A stretch of 64,000 bases of DNA from Pseudoneobacillus sp042683745 (GCF_042683745.1 NZ_JBHUJX010000019.1:310001-374000), one strand, 5' to 3'. Shown: positions 16,998 through 25,001, numbered from the stretch's first letter. The notes: generated from the letters alone by a model not told the origin. Numbers and translations are program-made.

Positions 16998-17927
16998 TTA
17001 ACCAGATTCCTTCACCCTTCTAGGGCGATTGACAATAACAATTCCAGTGACAACAAGCATTAATCCAATCAACACTAGGAAATACACTTCTTCTCCAAGT
17101 AAAAATGATGATAAAATAACGCCAAACACTGGCACTAAAAACATATAAAAGGAAACGAGTCCGACTTGATTATACTTCATGACATTATTCCAAAGAATAA
17201 ACCCTGCCGCCGATAAAAAGGCTAAATAAAGTAACATCCAAATGGCCGAAGCATTAAAGTGGAATGGAAAAAGGTTCGCCGAAAAGCAACCAACTAACAG
17301 TAATCCAAGCGACCCAAACAACATTTGGTAGGCTGTCATATAGCCAATTTCCATCTTTGCGCTTCCGTTTTTTGCTAAAATATTTCCGAATGCTCCAGAC
17401 AGCATGGCCAGCATTAAACATAATTCGCCCCAACCAAAATCAATCGTGAATTCACCCTTTGGCAAGTTAGCGAATATAACTCCAGCAAAGCCTAGCAACA
17501 ATCCGACCGTTTTGATGATGTTCATGCGATCATTTTTATACATAAAATGGGCAAGAATAATTTGAAAAAACGATGTTGTTCCTGCGATAATTGAACCTTG
17601 GATTCCAGTTGAATAGCTTAAACCAATATAAAATAATACATATTGGAAAAAGGTTTGAAACAGTCCTATTTTTAAAACAGGTAGAAAGGTTCTTTTCTGA
17701 TACATCATATTTTTCTTTAATAACGTGAAAAATAAGAAGATTAATAGACCTGCTAAGAAAAAACGGTAACCGGCAAAAATCATTTGCTTCCCTATTTCAT
17801 CTGGGTGGATCTGTAGACTCTCATAACTCAGTTTAATAAAAGGAAAGGCACTCCCCCATAAAAAAGTCGCCCCTGTAGCTGATAAAACAATTCCTAACGG
17901 ATGAGTAAAAAATCGTTGTGCATTCAT
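16998..17927 (-). CDS. EamA/DMT-family transporter
   Basis: 309 residues with ten membrane segments in two EamA repeats: GATFLWGSAFPFIKLSYE in the first and MLAMLSGAFGNILAKNG in the second. Members of the drug/metabolite superfamily export amino acids, nucleosides or other metabolites, and the substrate cannot be read from the sequence. The start at 17927 has GAGCGAAC upstream, a weak ribosome site. It is unrelated in position to the yfk genes and may be an insertion into that block. Another EamA gene is at 52690. Confidence 0.85.
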   Translation of the reverse strand: MNAQRFFTHPLGIVLSATGATFLWGSAFPFIKLSYESLQIHPDEIGKQMIFAGYRFFLAGLLIFLFFTLLKKNMMYQKRTFLPVLKIGLFQTFFQYVLFYIGLSYSTGIQGSIIAGTTSFFQIILAHFMYKNDRMNIIKTVGLLLGFAGVIFANLPKGEFTIDFGWGELCLMLAMLSGAFGNILAKNGSAKMEIGYMTAYQMLFGSLGLLLVGCFSANLFPFHFNASAIWMLLYLAFLSAAGFILWNNVMKYNQVGLVSFYMFLVPVFGVILSSFLLGEEVYFLVLIGLMLVVTGIVIVNRPRRVKESG

Positions 17928-17996
17928 ATGTTCGCTCCAAATCTAAGTAGCAATTTCTTTCCTAACTCATAACCTATATGATAGAATAAGATTATA

Positions 17997-18041
17997 GAAA
18001 AGCGCAAGCGCCTTGATCAGTTCCGACAAGGCTGGACAATT
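17997..18041. repeat. MITE-like repeat, short copy R2
   Basis: TAGAAAAGCGCAAGCGCC followed by TTGATCAGTTCCGACAAGG and GCTGGACAATT: both ends of the element with the middle missing. Confidence 0.75.
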
Positions 18042-18078
18042 AAATAAGTACAACTCTTTTTTTAAAAACGGTTTTTCA

Positions 18079-18117
18079 TGCTGTCATCCTCGGATGGCAG
18101 CTTTCGTGTTTTTTAAG
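18079..18117 (+). terminator. Hairpin upstream of the metal-pump gene
   Basis: GCTGTCATCC / GGATGGCAGC stem with a TC loop, followed by TTTCGTGTTTTTT. No gene ends here on the plus strand, so it may be a leader attenuator or the trace of a lost gene. Confidence 0.5.
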
Positions 18118-18164
18118 GCTGTTGATTCTGATTATTTTTCTCATTTAGAATGGAGGGGACCTGC

Positions 18165-20075
18165 ATGACTGAACTTATCATTTCAAAAACAAAGATGGAA
18201 GACCAACATTTTTTTGAAAAACTAAAGCCACACGGAGAATTGATTGCTGCTGGGCTATGTGGAATTCTGATTTTATCTGGTTGGCTATTGGAATTAAGTC
18301 ATCTGAAGTCCATGGCGATTGTTTTTTATGTACTATCCTTTCTCATCGGTGGCTTTGCAAAGGCGAAAGAAGGCATCGAGGAAACCATTGCAAATAAAGA
18401 GCTGAATGTGGAAATGCTTATGATTTTTGCTGCTATTGGTTCTGCCATTATTGGTTACTGGACAGAAGGGGCCATTTTAATATTTATTTTTGCGGTTAGT
18501 GGCGCACTTGAAACGTATACGATGAATAAGAGCTATAAGGAAATTTCATCATTAATGGATCTTCAGCCGGAAGAAGCACTCCTTATCCATCATGGAATGG
18601 AGAAAAGAATGCATGTATCCGAATTAAGGGTCGGCGACCAAATTCTTATTAAGCCTGGTGAGCGTGTTCCCTCGGATGGGAAAATTATTAAAGGTGTGAC
18701 AAACATTGATGAGGCAGCGATTACCGGTGAATCCATTCCAGTGACGAAAACTTTAGATGATGTAATTTTTGCCGGTACGGTTAATTTAACAGGCTCCATC
18801 ACAGTTGAGATTACGAAGCCGAATAGTGAAACACTTTTTCAAAAAATCATCCAGCTTGTCCAAAATGCTCAAAGCGAAAAATCTCCTTCCCAGCTTTTTA
18901 TTGAAAAATTTGAAGGAACGTATGTGAAAATTGTGCTACTTGTTGTCGCGCTTATGATGTTCCTCCCCCACTTCCTGCTTGGTTGGGGGTGGACAGATAC
19001 ATTTTATCGGGCGATGATCTTATTGGTGGTTGCTTCACCTTGTGCACTCGTTGCTTCGATTATGCCAGCGACTTTATCGGCGATTTCCAATGGCGCACGA
19101 CATGGCATTCTTTTTAAAGGCGGTGTTCATTTAGAGAATTTGAGTCACTTAAAAGCAATCGCTTTTGATAAAACAGGAACTTTAACTAAAGGAAAGCCAG
19201 TCGTTACAGATATTCAAATTCACGATGAAGAAAATCAGACGGATGTTCTATTAAAAATGGCATCGATTGAAAATCATTCCAACCATCCGCTTGCCGGGTC
19301 AATTGTCGCTTATGTTAAAAAGAAGCTTTCAACTGAACTGATGCAGCCTGATACCATAGAGGATATCGCTGGTTTTGGCGTTCAAGCTAAAATTGGTCGT
19401 GATGAATGGAAGATTGGGAAAGCAGATTTTGTTGAAGGATTGGCAAAAAATAAGATGATGATTGAAACCTCTAGCCGACTTGCAAGTGAAGGCAAGACGA
19501 TTGTGTTTATTCAAAAGAACGGTAAAGTCGTCGCATTGGTTGCCTTAAAGGATGTTGTTCGCGAAGAAGCAAGCAAGGCCATTCAGGAGCTATACGATCT
19601 CGGCGTATATTCGGTTATGCTGACAGGAGATAGTGAAAAAACGGCACGAGTCATTGCCTCCGAAAGTAAAGTGAACGAGTATGTTGCCGAATGTTTACCA
19701 GAAGAAAAGGTAAACCAATTGAAAAAATTAAAAGATCGTTTTCAGACCGTTGCTATGGTTGGGGATGGCATTAACGATGCACCAGCACTCGCGACAGCAA
19801 ATGTTGGAATTGCTATGGGTGAGGGAACCGATGTAGCCTTAGAAACAGCTGATGTCGTTTTAATGAAAAATGATTTACCAAGAATAGCTGAAGCAATTCG
19901 GTTATCCAAAAAAATGAATCGCATCATTAAACAAAATATCGTGTTTTCCTTAGTCGTAATTATGATGCTAATCGCCTCCAACTTCTTGCAATTTCTAGAT
20001 TTGCCATATGGTGTCATCGGTCATGAAGGCAGCACCATTTTGGTTATATTGAATAGCTTGAGGTTGTTACGGTAG
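18165..20075 (+). CDS. pfeT: P1B-4-type heavy-metal ATPase, PfeT/ZosA-like
   Basis: 636 residues from ATG 18165; GGAGG lies eight bases upstream, whereas the ATG at 18150 overlaps it. No N-terminal metal-binding domain. The SPC motif (VVASPCALVAS), DKTGT phosphorylation site, HP motif (ENHSNHPLAG), GDGINDAPAL hinge and C-terminal GHEGST define subgroup P1B-4. The B. subtilis relative PfeT exports ferrous iron and is PerR- and Fur-controlled. Length matches (637). A weak Fur/PerR-like word, TGATTCTGATTATTT, at 18123-18137 may be relevant. Iron efflux is the best inference; cobalt or zinc remain possible. Confidence 0.85.
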   Translation: MTELIISKTKMEDQHFFEKLKPHGELIAAGLCGILILSGWLLELSHLKSMAIVFYVLSFLIGGFAKAKEGIEETIANKELNVEMLMIFAAIGSAIIGYWTEGAILIFIFAVSGALETYTMNKSYKEISSLMDLQPEEALLIHHGMEKRMHVSELRVGDQILIKPGERVPSDGKIIKGVTNIDEAAITGESIPVTKTLDDVIFAGTVNLTGSITVEITKPNSETLFQKIIQLVQNAQSEKSPSQLFIEKFEGTYVKIVLLVVALMMFLPHFLLGWGWTDTFYRAMILLVVASPCALVASIMPATLSAISNGARHGILFKGGVHLENLSHLKAIAFDKTGTLTKGKPVVTDIQIHDEENQTDVLLKMASIENHSNHPLAGSIVAYVKKKLSTELMQPDTIEDIAGFGVQAKIGRDEWKIGKADFVEGLAKNKMMIETSSRLASEGKTIVFIQKNGKVVALVALKDVVREEASKAIQELYDLGVYSVMLTGDSEKTARVIASESKVNEYVAECLPEEKVNQLKKLKDRFQTVAMVGDGINDAPALATANVGIAMGEGTDVALETADVVLMKNDLPRIAEAIRLSKKMNRIIKQNIVFSLVVIMMLIASNFLQFLDLPYGVIGHEGSTILVILNSLRLLR

Positions 20076-20083
20076 ATATTGAA

Positions 20084-20119
20084 GGGTGGCTCACTGAAAA
20101 GGTGAGCCACCCCTTTTTG
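20084..20119 (+). terminator. Terminator of the metal-pump gene
   Basis: Perfect stem GGGTGGCTCAC / GTGAGCCACCC (20084-20094, 20102-20112) followed by CTTTTTG. Confidence 0.9.
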
Positions 20120-20122
20120 TAA

Positions 20123-20194
20123 TCCAACTTCAGCGACTAGCCCCGACGTACAGGATGTACTAGTGTCGACCAAGCGACAGGACGTCGCGTTTTT
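20123..20194. repeat. MITE-like repeat, copy R3
   Basis: Carries the right-hand module CAGCGACTAGCCCCGACGTA, ACTAGTGTCGAC and GACAGGACGTCGCG. It ends three bases before the stop codon of the 34-codon gene at 20198. Confidence 0.75.
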
Positions 20195-20197
20195 GCA

Positions 20198-20302
20198 TTA
20201 ATGATATCCATTCGACCCATTCGCAGAAGAAGACGTCTTATTCCCTTTACTACCCTTCCCCTTCTGCTTCGTGCCACCATCTTTTTTCGTATGCTTCGCC
20301 AT
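20198..20302 (-). CDS. 34-residue basic peptide
   Basis: An ORF of 34 codons on the minus strand: MAKHTKKDGGTKQKGKGSKG followed by a Ser/Asn/Gly-rich end. Start ATG 20300-20302 has GGAGG nine bases upstream; an in-frame ATG at 20308 is too close. Lysine- and glycine-rich short proteins of this type are frequent in Bacillus and may bind nucleic acid or occur in spores, but I do not recognise the family. Its 3' end touches repeat R3. Confidence 0.5.
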   Translation of the reverse strand: MAKHTKKDGGTKQKGKGSKGNKTSSSANGSNGYH

Positions 20303-20329
20303 CGTCATATCCCTCCCAAAATAATGTAA

Positions 20330-20410
20330 CGCGTTAAAGCACCGGGGGACTGACCCCCACCGCTTTAACGCTTTAAACTATCGGGGGACTGACCCCCGGT
20401 GCGTTAATGT
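20330..20410. repeat. Palindromic repeat, GGGGGACTGACCCCC family (tandem copy b)
   Basis: Two cores GGGGGACTGACCCCC about 50 bases apart, with spacers ACCGCTTTAACGCTTTAAA and flanks AACGCGTTAAAGC and GGTGCGTTAATG. It lies downstream of the yfkH-like gene. Confidence 0.8.
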
Positions 20411-20487
20411 GGAAAAGAGTTTGGTTTCTTTTCTTTGTTATTTTGGTGTTGTTTTGGTGTTTCTATGGGAGGGAATTTCAGGTATAT

Positions 20488-21309
20488 TTAGCAGCCTTCT
20501 CTTTTGCTGTAGTAGGCGTTGATTTCTCCTCCGAGTATGATGATAAATCCTGATAAATAGAGCCAAATCATCAGTACGATAATGGCTCCTATGCTTCCGT
20601 AAGTGACGGAGTAGTTCCCAAAGTTTCCTACATAGTAGGAAAAAGCCCAAGAAGTCAATACCCATCCAATCGTCGTAAAGACTGCCCCGCGAATGACACT
20701 AGCACATTTTATTTTTTTATTTGGTGCCAACCAATATAAAACGGTAAATACAATGAATAAAATAACAGAACTCACGAGCCATCTTAACATATTCCATATT
20801 GCTAAAAATTCATCTGACAACCCAAACTCTGAAAACAGAAACATTCCAATCTCTTTCCCGAAAACAGGTAATAACAAAGCCAAAATAAATACAAATATCA
20901 TAGCAAAGGTAAACAAAATAGCCATTCCTCTTGCTACAACAAAGGATCGACTTTCCTTCACATCATAGGCTTTATTGAAGGCTAAAACAATCGCATTAAT
21001 CCCATTAGAGGCTGACCACAGAGTACCAATCACTCCAAAGCTAAGTAGTTTCCCATTTTGATTCGCCATAATTTCTTTTAAGTTTGACTCGATTAACGTC
21101 ATCGTTTCACCTGGAGCGAAGTCACGTATAACCCCAAGAATATCGATTTCTGTAATTGGTAAGTACGGTAGAACAGAAACAACAACAATTAATAATGGAA
21201 AAAGAGACAGTAGAAAAAAATAAGCCAACTGTGAAGCTAACCCGGAAACATCATCTACTTGAACCCGGTGCCATAAATCTAATATAATCGACTTTCTAAC
21301 TGCTCTCAC
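20488..21309 (-). CDS. yfkH: YihY/BrkB family membrane protein, YfkH-like
   Basis: 273 residues with six membrane segments. SQLAYFFLLSLFPLLIVVVS near the N-terminus and GSIGAIIVLMIWLYLSGFI near the C-terminus are hallmarks of the YihY (formerly RNase BN) family. Their function is not known; they are not ribonucleases. Start GTG 21309, with a ribosome site inside the end of the upstream YtxH gene 16 bases away, so the two form an operon. B. subtilis yfkI-yfkH have the same arrangement and are sigma-B-controlled. Confidence 0.88.
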   Translation of the reverse strand: MRAVRKSIILDLWHRVQVDDVSGLASQLAYFFLLSLFPLLIVVVSVLPYLPITEIDILGVIRDFAPGETMTLIESNLKEIMANQNGKLLSFGVIGTLWSASNGINAIVLAFNKAYDVKESRSFVVARGMAILFTFAMIFVFILALLLPVFGKEIGMFLFSEFGLSDEFLAIWNMLRWLVSSVILFIVFTVLYWLAPNKKIKCASVIRGAVFTTIGWVLTSWAFSYYVGNFGNYSVTYGSIGAIIVLMIWLYLSGFIIILGGEINAYYSKREGC

Positions 21310-21325
21310 TTCATCACCTACCCTT

Positions 21326-21661
21326 TTATTCTTGAGAACCTGAGCCCTTCACGAAGGCTTCCTTCGTTTCTTTAACTAACTCAGTTACTTCAGGCGTCAG
21401 TTCCCTTACTTCTTCAATCTTTTCAAAAATATACGAAAGTTCTTCACCCATTTCTTTTGCAGTCGTACACAACTCTATTGTTTTCTCTTTTACATTTGTA
21501 GCGACTTCCTTAGGATGTGTAAGTATGTAAGAAATATTTTTCGCTGCTTTTCCACATTTTTCAGATACCACTTCTCTTGTATCTTTGTCCAATAAACTAA
21601 CCACCCCACCTGCCACAGCACCTAAAATAACGCCTGTCCAAAATTTATTCGTTTTTCCCAT
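21326..21661 (-). CDS. YtxH-domain protein (YfkI position)
   Basis: 111 residues. The N-terminal FWTGVILGAVAGGVVSLLD is the glycine-rich membrane helix of YtxH proteins, followed by a long amphipathic helical region. Such proteins belong to the general stress regulon in B. subtilis. The operon with yfkH and a candidate sigma-B promoter upstream (21710-21735) support the same control here. AAGGAG precedes the ATG. Confidence 0.75.
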   Translation of the reverse strand: MGKTNKFWTGVILGAVAGGVVSLLDKDTREVVSEKCGKAAKNISYILTHPKEVATNVKEKTIELCTTAKEMGEELSYIFEKIEEVRELTPEVTELVKETKEAFVKGSGSQE

Positions 21662-21709
21662 GTCAAAATTCTCCTTATAGTCCTATTTTATATTCATTTT
21701 TACTCATTC

Positions 21710-21735
21710 ATTCCCTAAATTATTTATACCAAAAC
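21710..21735 (-). promoter_or_regulatory. Candidate sigma-B promoter
   Basis: Minus-strand GTTTTG (21730-21735) and GGGAAT (21710-21715) with a 14-bp spacer, close to the sigma-B consensus GTTTAA-N14-GGGTAT. Confidence 0.5.
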
Positions 21736-21838
21736 TTTACTGCGATGAATATAATCAGCACTCGCAAATAAACTTATATTGACAAGTGTTTTTAAAAATG
21801 AAAAGATAATTAATAGTAATCTGGAAAGGATGAACAAA

Positions 21839-22060
21839 TTGGATTTAACTCAAAAATCAGTTGAAAACGTGGAATACATGATTGAAAAAATAAAAGAAAA
21901 ATTAAAAGTCTTAAACTTCGGTGCCATTAAGCCTTCACACTTTAACGAAGAAATGTACGAAGAATTAAGAGACATTTATAATTTAGTAATGAAAAAAAAT
22001 TCCTTCAGCCCTAATGAAATGCAAGGTATTGTTGAGGAATTAGGCAGTTTAAAAAAATAA
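21839..22060 (+). CDS. yfkK: DUF1128 protein YfkK
   Basis: 73 residues if read from TTG 21839. The family normally starts MDL(T/S)xKSVENVE; here the TTG is followed by DLTQKSVENVEYMIEKI, and GGAAAGGA lies eight bases upstream, so longer readings are unlikely. Other conserved parts are AIKPSHFNEEMYEELRDIY and KNSFSPNEMQGIVEELG. It is a helical cytoplasmic protein of unknown function. Its location beside the yfkH/yfkI genes, divergently read, matches B. subtilis. Confidence 0.9.
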   Translation: MDLTQKSVENVEYMIEKIKEKLKVLNFGAIKPSHFNEEMYEELRDIYNLVMKKNSFSPNEMQGIVEELGSLKK

Positions 22061-22067
22061 TTTAAAA

Positions 22068-22107
22068 AAGGGTTTGCCCATGATTCACTGGGCAGACCCT
22101 TCGTTTT
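22068..22107. terminator. Bidirectional terminator
   Basis: Stem AAGGGTTTGCCCA / TGGGCAGACCCTT flanked by A- and T-runs, between convergent yfkK and the HD-GYP gene. Confidence 0.85.
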
Positions 22108-23080
22108 TTAACACTTCCACTATAAGTAAAGTATGATTTTCCGCTAAGGAAATTTCTTTATTATCATCCAGGTAGCGAACATATGGCCTTTGTAGACTAG
22201 CAGCTACTTTCGTTACAATGGCAAGTCTTCCATTATTCAATAAAACTTTGCTTCCCGGTGTGTACATCGGAACTTCTTGTACAAATAATGTTAATAAATC
22301 CATACTGAATTCCGTTCCATTTTTGGTCATGATCCATTCAATAGCCTCGTGTGGGGCCATATTTTTTTGCGAAAGGGCATTTTCGTAACCATTCGCAATC
22401 GCACAAATTTGGGCAAACTCATGTACTTGCTCTTCCTTCAACCCTCTTGGAAAGCCCGATCCATTAAATGCTTCATGATGCTGGTAACTCATGTGTGCTG
22501 ATAATAAGCTAACTTCCCTGATTTTCCGTAAAAATTCAAAGCCAGCTACAGGATGCTGTTCATAATCATGAGTCAACTGCTTTCCAATATCATGCAGCAA
22601 AGCTCCGACAGCTAAATCTCGCAATTGTGTTGGTGTATAATTTTTCTTCTTCGCTAATTGAATCGTCAGCAAAGCCACATTTACAGAATGGGCATATAAA
22701 CGTAATTCTTCAGCTAAATAGGTTGTAGGAATTAAGACAACCGCTTTTCTTTTTGCTGTCTCCTCTACGATCAGATTGGCAAGCCTCCCGATTTCCCTAA
22801 TTGGAAATTCCTCTTTTTTATCAATTGATTGAAAAGCTTGTTGTAAAAGTCCAATCCCATCAATCCATGTCGGCATATCTAACACTTCATCCATCGAAAT
22901 CCCAAATGAAACGGCATCTTCAATAAAAAGGTAATATATATCCATACTTTTTAATTTTTCTAAATAAGTCGGATGAATTGTCCGCCCTGCTGCTAACAGC
23001 ACCCTTTTTTGTTTATCAAAAACTGGTCGTGCTAGCTGCATTGTTTTTTCATTGTAATCGTCAATTGTTATTAATCTCAT
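22085..23080 (-). CDS. HD-GYP domain protein (putative c-di-GMP phosphodiesterase)
   Basis: 331 residues from ATG 23080 (MRLITIDDYNEKTMQLARPV is the typical N-terminus; GAGGG lies upstream). The HD motif LLHDIGKQL, the downstream HP..G, and QHHEAFNGSGFPRGL correspond to the HD-GYP signature HHExxDGxGYPxGL, with Asp replaced by Asn and Tyr by Phe. HD-GYP enzymes hydrolyse c-di-GMP through metal ions. Because two signature residues differ, activity is uncertain. An N-terminal regulatory region (about 1-110) precedes it. Two c-di-GMP riboswitches occur elsewhere in this window. Confidence 0.85.
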   Translation of the reverse strand: MRLITIDDYNEKTMQLARPVFDKQKRVLLAAGRTIHPTYLEKLKSMDIYYLFIEDAVSFGISMDEVLDMPTWIDGIGLLQQAFQSIDKKEEFPIREIGRLANLIVEETAKRKAVVLIPTTYLAEELRLYAHSVNVALLTIQLAKKKNYTPTQLRDLAVGALLHDIGKQLTHDYEQHPVAGFEFLRKIREVSLLSAHMSYQHHEAFNGSGFPRGLKEEQVHEFAQICAIANGYENALSQKNMAPHEAIEWIMTKNGTEFSMDLLTLFVQEVPMYTPGSKVLLNNGRLAIVTKVAASLQRPYVRYLDDNKEISLAENHTLLIVEVLKNEGSAQ

Positions 23081-23184
23081 ACGAACCCTCTTCTTTGAAT
23101 TTGCCTTTTTATTATCTATCTCAGGCGCCATCATCGGCTCGAAGTCAAAAGCCCATCCGTCATAAAGGTTAACGAAAAACCAAC

Positions 23185-23237
23185 AGCCGTCTTGATCGTT
23201 TGCTTGTCGCTTAAAGCTTGGCGCCTTTCTGCTTTTC
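23185..23237. repeat. MITE-like repeat, degenerate copy R4
   Basis: Read on the minus strand: GAAAAGCAGAAAGGCGCC, a diverged middle, then GACAAGCAAACGATCAAGAC. It directly abuts the mapB stop codon (23238-23240). Confidence 0.6.
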
Positions 23238-23987
23238 TTAAACTTGTTCTGTTAAAATAATCGCTCCATCCTTTGTAATGGCAATGGTATGCTCATATTG
23301 CGCAGAATTTTTTCCATCAATTGTTCTTGCGGTCCATTTATTATTATCCATCTTCGTCCGGTAATCACCGATATTCACCATCGGTTCAATCGTAAATACC
23401 ATTCCCTCTTTCAGACGTGCCCCTTTTCCAGGCAAACCATAGTGTGGCACATCAGGTTTCTCATGAATGGTTCCACCAATTCCATGACCGATAAAATCCC
23501 GAACAACGGAAAAACCTTCTGCCTCGACAAATGTTTGGATTGCATGACCGATATCACCAATACGATTTCCTGGTTTTGCCACTTCAATCGCTTTATAAAG
23601 AGATTCCTTTGTTACTTTTAAGAGCTTGGCGGTTTCTTTAGAGACTTCGCCTACTGCATAGGACCAAGCGGAATCAGCTAATCCTCCATTTAGATTAACG
23701 ACCATATCGATCGTAACTATATCTCCCTCTTTAAGTGGCGTTTTTCGAGGAAATCCGTGACACACTTCATCATTAATACTGGCACAAGTAGCATATTCAT
23801 ATCCTTTATAACCTTTTTGTTCAGGTGTTGCCCCATTTTTTTTCAAAAAATTGTCCACAAACTCATTAATTTCCCAAGTCGTTACACCCGGTCTAATCAT
23901 TTTAGCAATTTCTTTATGGCAGGCAGCAAGAAGTTCCCCAGCTGCCTTCATTTTATCTATTTCACGAGGTGATTTTAATATAATCAA
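23238..23987 (-). CDS. mapB: Methionine aminopeptidase type I, MapB/YflG-like
   Basis: 249 residues from TTG 23987; GAAGGG lies six bases upstream, and this gives exactly the length of B. subtilis YflG. The metal ligands are visible in TIDMVVNLNGGLADSAW (two Asp), GHGIGGTIHEKPDVP (His), FTIEPMV (Glu) and YEHTI (Glu). It removes the initiator methionine from new proteins. The essential map gene is usually in the ribosomal cluster, so this is probably the second copy. The genes yfkK and yflG are near each other in B. subtilis too. Confidence 0.9.
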   Translation of the reverse strand: MIILKSPREIDKMKAAGELLAACHKEIAKMIRPGVTTWEINEFVDNFLKKNGATPEQKGYKGYEYATCASINDEVCHGFPRKTPLKEGDIVTIDMVVNLNGGLADSAWSYAVGEVSKETAKLLKVTKESLYKAIEVAKPGNRIGDIGHAIQTFVEAEGFSVVRDFIGHGIGGTIHEKPDVPHYGLPGKGARLKEGMVFTIEPMVNIGDYRTKMDNNKWTARTIDGKNSAQYEHTIAITKDGAIILTEQV

Positions 23988-24317
23988 AGTTTTCCCTTCT
24001 TTCCATTCAAAATCCATGTATTAAGGCTATCTTTCATTTTACCCCTTTTTTTAACATAGAAAAAGATTTATGCAGAACATTTTGTTAGGTTATATGTAGG
24101 ATTTTGTTGTTCAAAGGTTTGATTGACTAAGTAAATTGTTGTCAGAAAACTAAGTAAAAGGCACCACTTTTACCTGTAGGAACAATGCACAAAGGTAATT
24201 TACATTTCAATCCTCCCTTTTTACTATTTCCATAAATTATCTGTTCTTTATATGGAACTTTTTAATTTATTTTGTTATAATGGTTAAAACTAAATACATT
24301 AAAGTGAGTGAATCTCA
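23988..24317. other. Divergent intergenic region mapB / sinR
   Basis: 330 bases without an ORF. A direct repeat ACTAAGTAAA lies at 24126-24135 and 24149-24158, 23 bp apart. A -10-like TATAAT at 24276-24281 is a candidate for sinR. Confidence 0.4.
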
Positions 24318-24647
24318 ATGATTGGTGAACGTGTTAAACAACTGCGATTAGAAAAAAGAATGTCATTATCCGAAGTTGCCGAACAAGCTGGTGTGGCCAA
24401 ATCGTATTTAAGTTCTTTAGAAAGAAACTTACAAACTAATCCTTCGATTCAATTTTTAGAGAAAATTGCTGCGGTACTAGGGGTGTCTGTCGATAATTTA
24501 ATTCATGATCCGATAGATAAAGAAGATTTGGACACAGATTGGTTAAAGTTGGTCCAAGAAGCGATGGGCTCTGGGATATCAAAGGAACAATTTCGTGAAT
24601 TCCTAGAGTTTAATAGATGGAAATTAAACCAAAGTAAGAATGAATAA
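24318..24647 (+). CDS. sinR: SinR-like biofilm master repressor
   Basis: 109 residues. The N-terminal HTH_3 domain (MIGERVKQLRLEKRMSLSEV, then AGVAKSYLSSLERNLQTNPS) is nearly the same as in SinR, and the C-terminal Sin domain (GISKEQFREFLEFNRWKLN) is the tetramerisation and SinI-binding helix pair. SinR represses matrix genes and promotes motility by binding DNA as a tetramer. Unlike B. subtilis, where sinI and sinR are adjacent and co-directional, here sinR is convergent with a sinI-like gene. The ribosome site is weak (GTGAG), suggesting low translation. Confidence 0.92.
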   Translation: MIGERVKQLRLEKRMSLSEVAEQAGVAKSYLSSLERNLQTNPSIQFLEKIAAVLGVSVDNLIHDPIDKEDLDTDWLKLVQEAMGSGISKEQFREFLEFNRWKLNQSKNE

Positions 24648-24655
24648 TTGACAAA

Positions 24656-24688
24656 AAAAGTATTTCTTCTCATGAAGAAATACTTTTT
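24656..24688. terminator. Bidirectional terminator between sinR and sinI
   Basis: Stem AAAAGTATTTCTTC / GAAGAAATACTTTT with a TCAT loop. Confidence 0.9.
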
Positions 24689-24696
24689 CATTCTCT

Positions 24697-24843
24697 TTAT
24701 TTTTCAATCAATAGCTCTTTAATTTCATTCCCGTGTAGGAATTCTCTGATTGTGCTTAAGTCCATTCCAAGTTGCTTTGCTTCCATAATTAGTTGAACCC
24801 ATTCTTTGTCTAAATCTTTTAACCAGTCCATTCTCCTACTCAC
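24697..24843 (-). CDS. sinI: SinI-like antirepressor
   Basis: 48 residues: the Sin domain LDKEWVQLIMEAKQLGMD followed by LSTIREFLHGN matches SinI, a peptide that takes SinR apart by forming a heterodimer. Start GTG 24841-24843 has GGGGGAG five bases upstream; an internal ATG (24831) is too close to AGGAG, and a longer reading would run into the riboswitch. No HTH domain. The leader contains a c-di-GMP-I aptamer, so production of this antirepressor should answer to c-di-GMP. The gene ends at a terminator shared with sinR. Confidence 0.85.
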   Translation of the reverse strand: MSRRMDWLKDLDKEWVQLIMEAKQLGMDLSTIREFLHGNEIKELLIEK

Positions 24844-24871
24844 CCTATCTCCCCCAAAATACATCATCTGT

Positions 24872-24966
24872 ATCCCAGGCAGTTCAGCCATCATCGTAAT
24901 GTGACTACATTACCTTAGATCTGCAACTTTGCGCCCCTACCTTTCAATAGGTTAGCCCTTTTCTGA
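24872..24966 (-). ncRNA. c-di-GMP-I (GEMM-I) riboswitch in the sinI leader
   Basis: Minus strand. AGGGCTAACC is followed by the P2 hairpin CCTATT-GAAA-GGTAGG (GAAA tetraloop), then the conserved GGGGCGCAAAG, ATCTAA, a P3 hairpin GTAATGT-AGTC-ACATTAC, and GATGATGGCTGAACTGCC. This order (GAAA tetraloop, GGGRCGCAAAG receptor strand, YCTAA, 3' GGC/GCC) is the GEMM-I signature. The sinI ribosome site begins about 20 bases after the aptamer, separated by a small ATACA/TGTAT hairpin. Selectivity for c-di-GMP rather than cGAMP depends on a residue I cannot assign safely. Confidence 0.85.
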
Positions 24967-24995
24967 ATTCCTACTTAAGGATTATTTCTAAAGTT

Positions 24996-25001
24996 ATTAT
25001 A
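24996..25001 (-). promoter_or_regulatory. -10 box before the sinI riboswitch
   Basis: Perfect TATAAT on the minus strand, about 30 bases upstream of the aptamer. No good -35 box. Confidence 0.4.

Noticed and set aside
18123..18137. Fur/PerR box upstream of the metal pump
   Set aside because: Only about 10 of 14 positions fit; kept as a weak remark, not as a feature.
20438..20665. 75-codon minus-strand frame
   Set aside because: Overlaps the yfkH-like gene in another frame and starts in its codons.
24844..24894. N-terminal extension of the sinI-like gene
   Set aside because: The extra codons fall inside the riboswitch 3' strand; GTG 24843 has the good ribosome site.
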